Below are positions 59,922-64,000 of a stretch of 64,000 nucleotides of DNA, in pieces (the first letter of the stretch is position 1; each line of letters begins with the position of its first letter). The notes beneath the pieces were generated by a model. The model saw only the letters and a list, made by a program, of their open reading frames with translations. It did no database searches and had not been told where the DNA came from. Origin of the DNA: an uncultured Oscillibacter sp. (lineage in GTDB: Bacteria > Bacillota > Clostridia > Oscillospirales > Oscillospiraceae); contig CAJUCO010000002.1 of NCBI GenBank assembly GCA_910585245.1, positions 124,001-188,000 on the forward strand, written 5' to 3'. The translations under genes were made by a program, and so were the position numbers.

Positions 59922-60935
59922 ATGAAAAAGTATCTTGCTTGGTTCCTGGCGCTGGTGACGGCGCTGTCCCTGGCCGCCTGCGGCGGTAACTCCGGCGGTG
60001 GCAGCTCCGGTGGCGGCCAGTCCTCCGGCGGCGGGGAAAAGGGCCTTCAAGTGGCGTTGTGCCTCTCCGGCGCGGCCAACGACCAGGGCTGGAACCAGAC
60101 CGCCTACGAGGGCACGGTGAAAGCCTGCGAGAAATACGGTTGCACCCTGGCCTATTCCGAGAACCTGGGAACTGCCGATATCGCCGCGGCGTTTGCCGAC
60201 TACGCGGCCTCCGGCTATGATGTGATCATTGGCCACGGTTTTGAGTTTGGCGACCCGGCCCTGGAGGTGGCGGCCACCTATCCGGATGTGAAGTTCATCT
60301 GCACCGAGGCTGACGCCTCGGCGGACAATGTGGCCTCCTTTGTGATGGCCTGCGAACAGACCGCCTATGTGGAGGGGATTATCGCCGCGAATATGTCCAA
60401 GTCCGGCAAAATCGGCGGTATTGGCCCCATCCAGGGGGACTCCCTGGTGAAGATCATCAACGGATTTGAGGACGGAGCCCGCTCCGTCAACCCCGATATT
60501 GAGGTGCAAACGGCCTGGATCAACTCCTTTACCGACACCCAGCTTGCCCAGGAAGCGGCCTCCGCCATGATTGACAGCGGGGTGGACGTGATCAAACACT
60601 GCGCCAACGCCTGCGGAAATGGCGCCATGGGCGCGGCGGTGGAGGCAGGCATCTGGTGCCAGGGCGACTCCTATGACCAGAGCTCTTTGGCGCCGGACAA
60701 CATCCTGGATTCCGCGCTTTATAACCTGGATGTGGTGTTGGATATCGCGCTGACCTCGGTGGTGGACGGCTCCTTCCGGGGAGAGGTTTACAACCTGGGA
60801 ATGTCCGACGGGGCCGTGGCCCTGCTTCTCAGCGACAACATCCCCGACGATGTGCGGCAGACCGCCCAGACGGCGATGGACCAGATCGTCTCCGGCGAGT
60901 TGCAGGTTGTGCGGGATTATACCGTTAGAAACTGA
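59922..60935 (+). CDS. BMP family ABC transporter substrate-binding lipoprotein
   Basis: A 337-residue lipoprotein; signal peptide ends ALSLAAC with Cys20, then a Gly/Ser-rich linker (GGNSGGGSSGGGQSSGGGEK). The BMP/Med domain follows: VALCLSGAANDQGWNQTAYE, YDVIIGHGFEFGDPALEVAA, KSGKIGGIGPIQGDSLVKII, NGFEDGARSVNPDI. BMP proteins (PnrA/BmpA) bind purine nucleosides or bases. ATG 59922 follows AAGGAGGATGATT. It precedes the ATPase by 102 bases and follows the deaminase by 40. Confidence 0.93.
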   Translation: MKKYLAWFLALVTALSLAACGGNSGGGSSGGGQSSGGGEKGLQVALCLSGAANDQGWNQTAYEGTVKACEKYGCTLAYSENLGTADIAAAFADYAASGYDVIIGHGFEFGDPALEVAATYPDVKFICTEADASADNVASFVMACEQTAYVEGIIAANMSKSGKIGGIGPIQGDSLVKIINGFEDGARSVNPDIEVQTAWINSFTDTQLAQEAASAMIDSGVDVIKHCANACGNGAMGAAVEAGIWCQGDSYDQSSLAPDNILDSALYNLDVVLDIALTSVVDGSFRGEVYNLGMSDGAVALLLSDNIPDDVRQTAQTAMDQIVSGELQVVRDYTVRN

Positions 60936-61037
60936 GTCAGGACCCAGGGAATACCGACCGGACGAGCATCTCGCCGGCCGGTATTCCGGCATCGTGGGGC
61001 GGCCGCTGCGCCGGATCGCCCGGATAGGAGGACAGAT

Positions 61038-62567
61038 ATGCCCCTGCTTGAGATGAGGAACATCTGCAAAGCCTTTTCCGGCGTCTATGCCAACGAAAAC
61101 ATCAGCCTGTGTGTAAACAAGGGAGAGATCCACGCGCTGCTGGGGGAAAACGGCGCGGGGAAAACCACGCTGGTCAACATTCTCTTTGGCCTCTATACCG
61201 CCGACAGCGGCGAGATTTTGTGGAAGGGGAAGCCCGCCGCTTTCCACTCCCCCAAGGAGGCGATTGCCGCCGGAGTGGGCATGGTCCAGCAGCATTTCTC
61301 CCTGGTGCGGCGGATGACGGTGCTGGACAATGTGATTTTGAACCTGCGGGACAACCGCTTCTTTCTGGACCGGCGGGCTGCGGAGCAGAAGCTGTCCGCC
61401 CTGGCGGAGACCTACGGTTTGACGGTCAATCCCAGGGCCCGCGTCTGTGATTTGTCCGTGGGGGAGCAGCAGCGGGTGGAGATTTTAAAGGCGCTCTACC
61501 GGGATGTGGAGCTGTTGATTTTGGACGAGCCCACCGGCGTGCTCACCCCCCAGGAGACGGAGCAGTTTTTCCAGGTGCTGCGCAGCTTGAAACAGGAGGG
61601 GTATGGTATCATTATCATCACCCACCGAATGAGCGAGATCATGGCCATCAGCGACCGGGTGACCATTTTGCGGGGCGGGCGCCAGGTGGCGGAGCTGGAG
61701 ACCGGACAGACGACCCCGGAAGAGCTCTCCCGTCATATGATTGGCCGGGAGCTGCACGCCGCCGCCTCCACACCCCGGCCCGGAGGGGAAGAGGCGGATA
61801 TGCTGTCCCTGGAGGACATCCGCCTGGACCGCCCCCGCCGGGGGCATCCCCTCCACGGCGTGGATCTCCACATCCGCAAGGGGGAAATTGTCGGCGTGGC
61901 CGGTGTGGAGGGCAACGGCCAAAAGGAACTGGCTGAGGTCATCACCGGCATTCAAAAACCCTCCGGAGGCTCTGTGCTGTTGGAGGGGCGGGATGTGACC
62001 CGCTCCGGCGTCCGGCGGCGGTATGAGGAGGGGATTGTCTATATCTCCGACGACCGCCATAACGACAGTCTGGTGCTGGGCATGACCATTACGGAAAATC
62101 TGGCGCTGCGGGAGTATTTCCGCCCGCCGTACTCCCGGCATATCCTGATGAACCGGGGGGCCATGGAGAAAAGCGCCCGGGAGAAGATGGAGGACTATCA
62201 GGTGCGGGCCTCAGGAAGCTCCGGGGCGGCCACGGACGTGAAGCTCCTCTCCGGCGGCAACCAGCAGAAATTGATTGTGGCCCGGGAGCTGGTGGACCAC
62301 GCCAAGCTCATCGTGGCCAGCCAGCCCACCCGGGGGCTGGACATCGGCGCCACGGAATTTGTCCGGGAGCAGCTTCTATCTCAGCGGAACAAGGGCAAGA
62401 GCGTGCTGCTTATCTCGGCGGACCTGGAGGAGATTCTGGCGGTCAGTGACCGGATCGCCGTGCTGTTTGCCGGGCGGATTGTGGGAGTTTTGGACCGGAG
62501 TGAGGCCACTGCCCAGCGGATCGGTTTGCTGATGGGCGGTATTGCAGAAGAGGAGGTGCCGTCATGA
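61038..62567 (+). CDS. Nucleoside ABC transporter ATP-binding protein (NupA/YufO-like)
   Basis: A 509-residue double ATPase. Domain 1: [40 protein letters not shown]. Domain 2: GVEGNGQKEL, LSGGNQQKLIVARE, then LIVASQPTRGLDIG, the ASQPT variant typical of this family, and LISADLEEIL. ATG 61038 follows TAGGAGGACAG. Its last codons overlap the permease start by 4 bases. It energises import with the two permeases that follow. Confidence 0.95.
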   Translation: MPLLEMRNICKAFSGVYANENISLCVNKGEIHALLGENGAGKTTLVNILFGLYTADSGEILWKGKPAAFHSPKEAIAAGVGMVQQHFSLVRRMTVLDNVILNLRDNRFFLDRRAAEQKLSALAETYGLTVNPRARVCDLSVGEQQRVEILKALYRDVELLILDEPTGVLTPQETEQFFQVLRSLKQEGYGIIIITHRMSEIMAISDRVTILRGGRQVAELETGQTTPEELSRHMIGRELHAAASTPRPGGEEADMLSLEDIRLDRPRRGHPLHGVDLHIRKGEIVGVAGVEGNGQKELAEVITGIQKPSGGSVLLEGRDVTRSGVRRRYEEGIVYISDDRHNDSLVLGMTITENLALREYFRPPYSRHILMNRGAMEKSAREKMEDYQVRASGSSGAATDVKLLSGGNQQKLIVARELVDHAKLIVASQPTRGLDIGATEFVREQLLSQRNKGKSVLLISADLEEILAVSDRIAVLFAGRIVGVLDRSEATAQRIGLLMGGIAEEEVPS

Positions 62568-63622
62568 CGTTTGCCAATCGCCGGGGACAGGCCCTGCGGG
62601 AAGCGGCGGTGATTTTGCTGTTGACCGTCGCCGTGGGGGCGCTGCTGATTTTGCTTTGCGGGGCCAACCCCCTGACGGCCTTCGGCCTGTTTTTCCAGGG
62701 CATCTTTCGCAACGCCTCCAGCTTCGCGGAGATCTTTGTCAAGGGATGCCCCCTGATTTTGACGGGGCTAGGGTGCGCGGTGGCTTTCTGCACGGGCTTT
62801 TTCAACATCGGAGCCGAGGGGCAGTTTTACATGGGGGCCATGGCTTCCACCGTGGCGGCGCTGTATCTACCGGCGGCTTTACCGGGAGGAGTGCGAATTT
62901 GCCTGTGCCTTGTGGCGGGTTTTCTGGCGGGCGGGCTGTGGGCCCTCATCGCGGCGGTGCTAAAGGCAAAGTGCAACATCTCGGAGATCATCGTAACCAT
63001 CATGCTGAACTATATCGCCATCAACTTTCTGGGCTATGCGGTCCGCTCCTTCCTGATGGACCCAGAGGGCAACGTGCCCCAGTCGTCAAAGATCGGCGAG
63101 GCGATGCAGCTTAAAAGCCTGATTCCCTCCACCCGCTTCCACAGCGGCATTCTCATTGCCGTTTTCTGCGTGCTGGCGGTGTGGTTTTTGATGGAGAAGA
63201 CGACGGTGGGCTATGAGCTCAAGGCGGTGGGCCTGAATCCCCGAGCCGCAGCGTGCAACGGCGTTTCCGTGATGAAAAACATCATCCTCTCCGCCTTTCT
63301 CAGCGGCGGGCTGTCGGCGGTGGCCGGCGGTATCGAGGTGCTGGCCATTCAGAAAAAGCTGCTGGAGGGGATCTCCGCCGACTGCGGCTACACCGCGGTG
63401 CTGGTGGCCCTGGTGGCGTTTAACAAGCCCCCGGCGGTGCTGGCCGCTGCGCTTCTTTACGCGGCGGTGCAGGTGGGCGCCGGGTCCATGCAGCGGCAGC
63501 TGGGCGTGCCCGCCGCCATTGTCAACATTTTGATCGGCGTAGTAGTGGTGCTGATTCTCGGCAAGGAGCTGTTGCGGTGGAGAAGGCCGGTGGCGAAAAC
63601 CGGCAGAGGGGAGGGCGCGTAA
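62564..63622 (+). CDS. Nucleoside ABC transporter permease (NupB/YufP-like)
   Basis: A 352-residue permease with about 9-10 helices. Family marks: FFQGIFRNASSFAEIFVKGC, PLILTGLGCAVAFCTGFFNI, GAEGQFYMGAMAS, EIIVTIMLNYIAINFLGYAV and AVGLNPRAAACNGVSVMKNI. Translationally coupled to the ATPase upstream and, by a TAATG overlap, to the next permease. Confidence 0.94.
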   Translation: MTFANRRGQALREAAVILLLTVAVGALLILLCGANPLTAFGLFFQGIFRNASSFAEIFVKGCPLILTGLGCAVAFCTGFFNIGAEGQFYMGAMASTVAALYLPAALPGGVRICLCLVAGFLAGGLWALIAAVLKAKCNISEIIVTIMLNYIAINFLGYAVRSFLMDPEGNVPQSSKIGEAMQLKSLIPSTRFHSGILIAVFCVLAVWFLMEKTTVGYELKAVGLNPRAAACNGVSVMKNIILSAFLSGGLSAVAGGIEVLAIQKKLLEGISADCGYTAVLVALVAFNKPPAVLAAALLYAAVQVGAGSMQRQLGVPAAIVNILIGVVVVLILGKELLRWRRPVAKTGRGEGA

Positions 63623-64000
63623 TGCTGGACACGATCTTAACAGTGAGCTTCCTGGCGGCCTTCCTTTCCGCCGCCGTCCGTCTGGCGGTGCCGCTGATCT
63701 ACGCGGGCCTTGGCGAGATTATCGCGGAGAAATCCGGCGTTTTGAACATCGGTATGGAGGGAGTGATGCTCAGCGGGGCCTTCTTCTCCTTCGCCGGCGC
63801 TTGGCTTTCCGGGAGTCTTCTGGTGGGGCTTTTGTGCGGAATGCTGGGAGGGATGGCGGTCAGTATGCTCCACGGGCTGCTCTCCATTCGCCTTGCCAAG
63901 GACCAGTCTGTCAGCGGTTTGGCGCTGAATATGCTGATGCTGGGCGTCACCAGTTTCCTCTTCAAGCTTCTCTCCTCCGGGCAGAGCTACCAGCAGATTG
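63622..64000 (+). CDS. Nucleoside ABC transporter permease (NupC/YufQ-like), truncated by window end
   Basis: The first 126 residues are present. MLDTILTVSFLAAFLSAAVR, LAVPLIYAGLGEIIAEKSGV and LNIGMEGVMLSGAFFSF match the second permease of BMP-family transporters; several helices are visible. Its ATG overlaps the previous stop by one base. The gene runs on past 64000. Confidence 0.9.
   Translation, partial: MLDTILTVSFLAAFLSAAVRLAVPLIYAGLGEIIAEKSGVLNIGMEGVMLSGAFFSFAGAWLSGSLLVGLLCGMLGGMAVSMLHGLLSIRLAKDQSVSGLALNMLMLGVTSFLFKLLSSGQSYQQI

Overview
The window reads as a chromosomal segment of a GC-rich, low-GC-lineage-derived anaerobe of the Clostridia, most likely an Oscillospiraceae relative (Flavonifractor/Oscillibacter/Lawsonibacter type). 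The reasons are the gene content (paired CspB/CspC-like S8 proteases, 2-hydroxyacyl-CoA dehydratase activase, UPF0210/UPF0237/UPF0735 proteins, a CD1247-type protein, S-layer homology proteins), strong AGGAGG ribosome binding sites, lipobox signals ending LAAC, and the absence of respiratory genes. That assignment is inference; no rRNA is present. I see no prophage, insertion sequence with transposase, or CRISPR array.

Layout. 1-8 kb: a truncated divergent gene, two tandem subtilases, a ferredoxin/polyferredoxin/ArsR operon, a MATE exporter, an SLH protein and a 193-bp MITE-like element. 8-19 kb (minus strand): M18 aminopeptidase, a Sua5-CoaE fusion, prfA, flavodoxin, YdcF, ABC-F, murF, ddl. 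19-28 kb: a DUF362 ferredoxin behind a MerR-type promoter, a tandem OB-fold SSB-like protein, a second MATE exporter, CD1247-like protein, efp, yqeG, a GH18-like protein and a hybrid PAS histidine kinase whose ATPase domain looks dead. 28.4 kb: tRNA-Pro(GGG) followed by an AT-rich stretch. 29-31 kb: tsaE, tsaB, upp. 31-33.4 kb (minus): a polar amino-acid ABC transporter. 33.9-38.7 kb: an aspartate-family cluster (ACT protein, homoserine dehydrogenase, aspartate kinase, ACT protein, UPF0210). 38.8-44.6 kb: a small RHH-like gene, queH, and a two-gene acyl-CoA dehydratase activase pair. 44.9-47 kb: an SLH/GH18-like protein and a MerR regulator. 47-55.7 kb: a YesN/YesM two-component system in one operon with a degenerate ABC ATPase and an orphan RbsC-like permease, followed by a complete sugar-type ABC transporter. 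55.8-58 kb: an SLH/Ig-like protein and RodA. 58.5-64 kb: an amidohydrolase (8-oxoguanine deaminase-like) with a BMP-family nucleoside ABC transporter, running off the end.

Most promising unexplained signals: (1) the 47-52 kb operon, where a histidine kinase without an extracellular sensor is translationally coupled to an ABC protein in which both Walker B glutamates are histidine, plus a permease with no binding protein of its own, which suggests a transporter-like sensor; (2) two MerR-type 19-bp-spacer promoters of near-identical sequence 28 kb apart, one in front of the MerR gene and one in front of the DUF362 ferredoxin; (3) a dispersed two-hairpin intergenic element, 47/48 identical in its first stem and covarying in its second; (4) a Sua5-CoaE fusion protein.

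Most long antisense open frames in this GC-rich DNA are shadows and are omitted. Functional calls rest on motif reading, without database searches.
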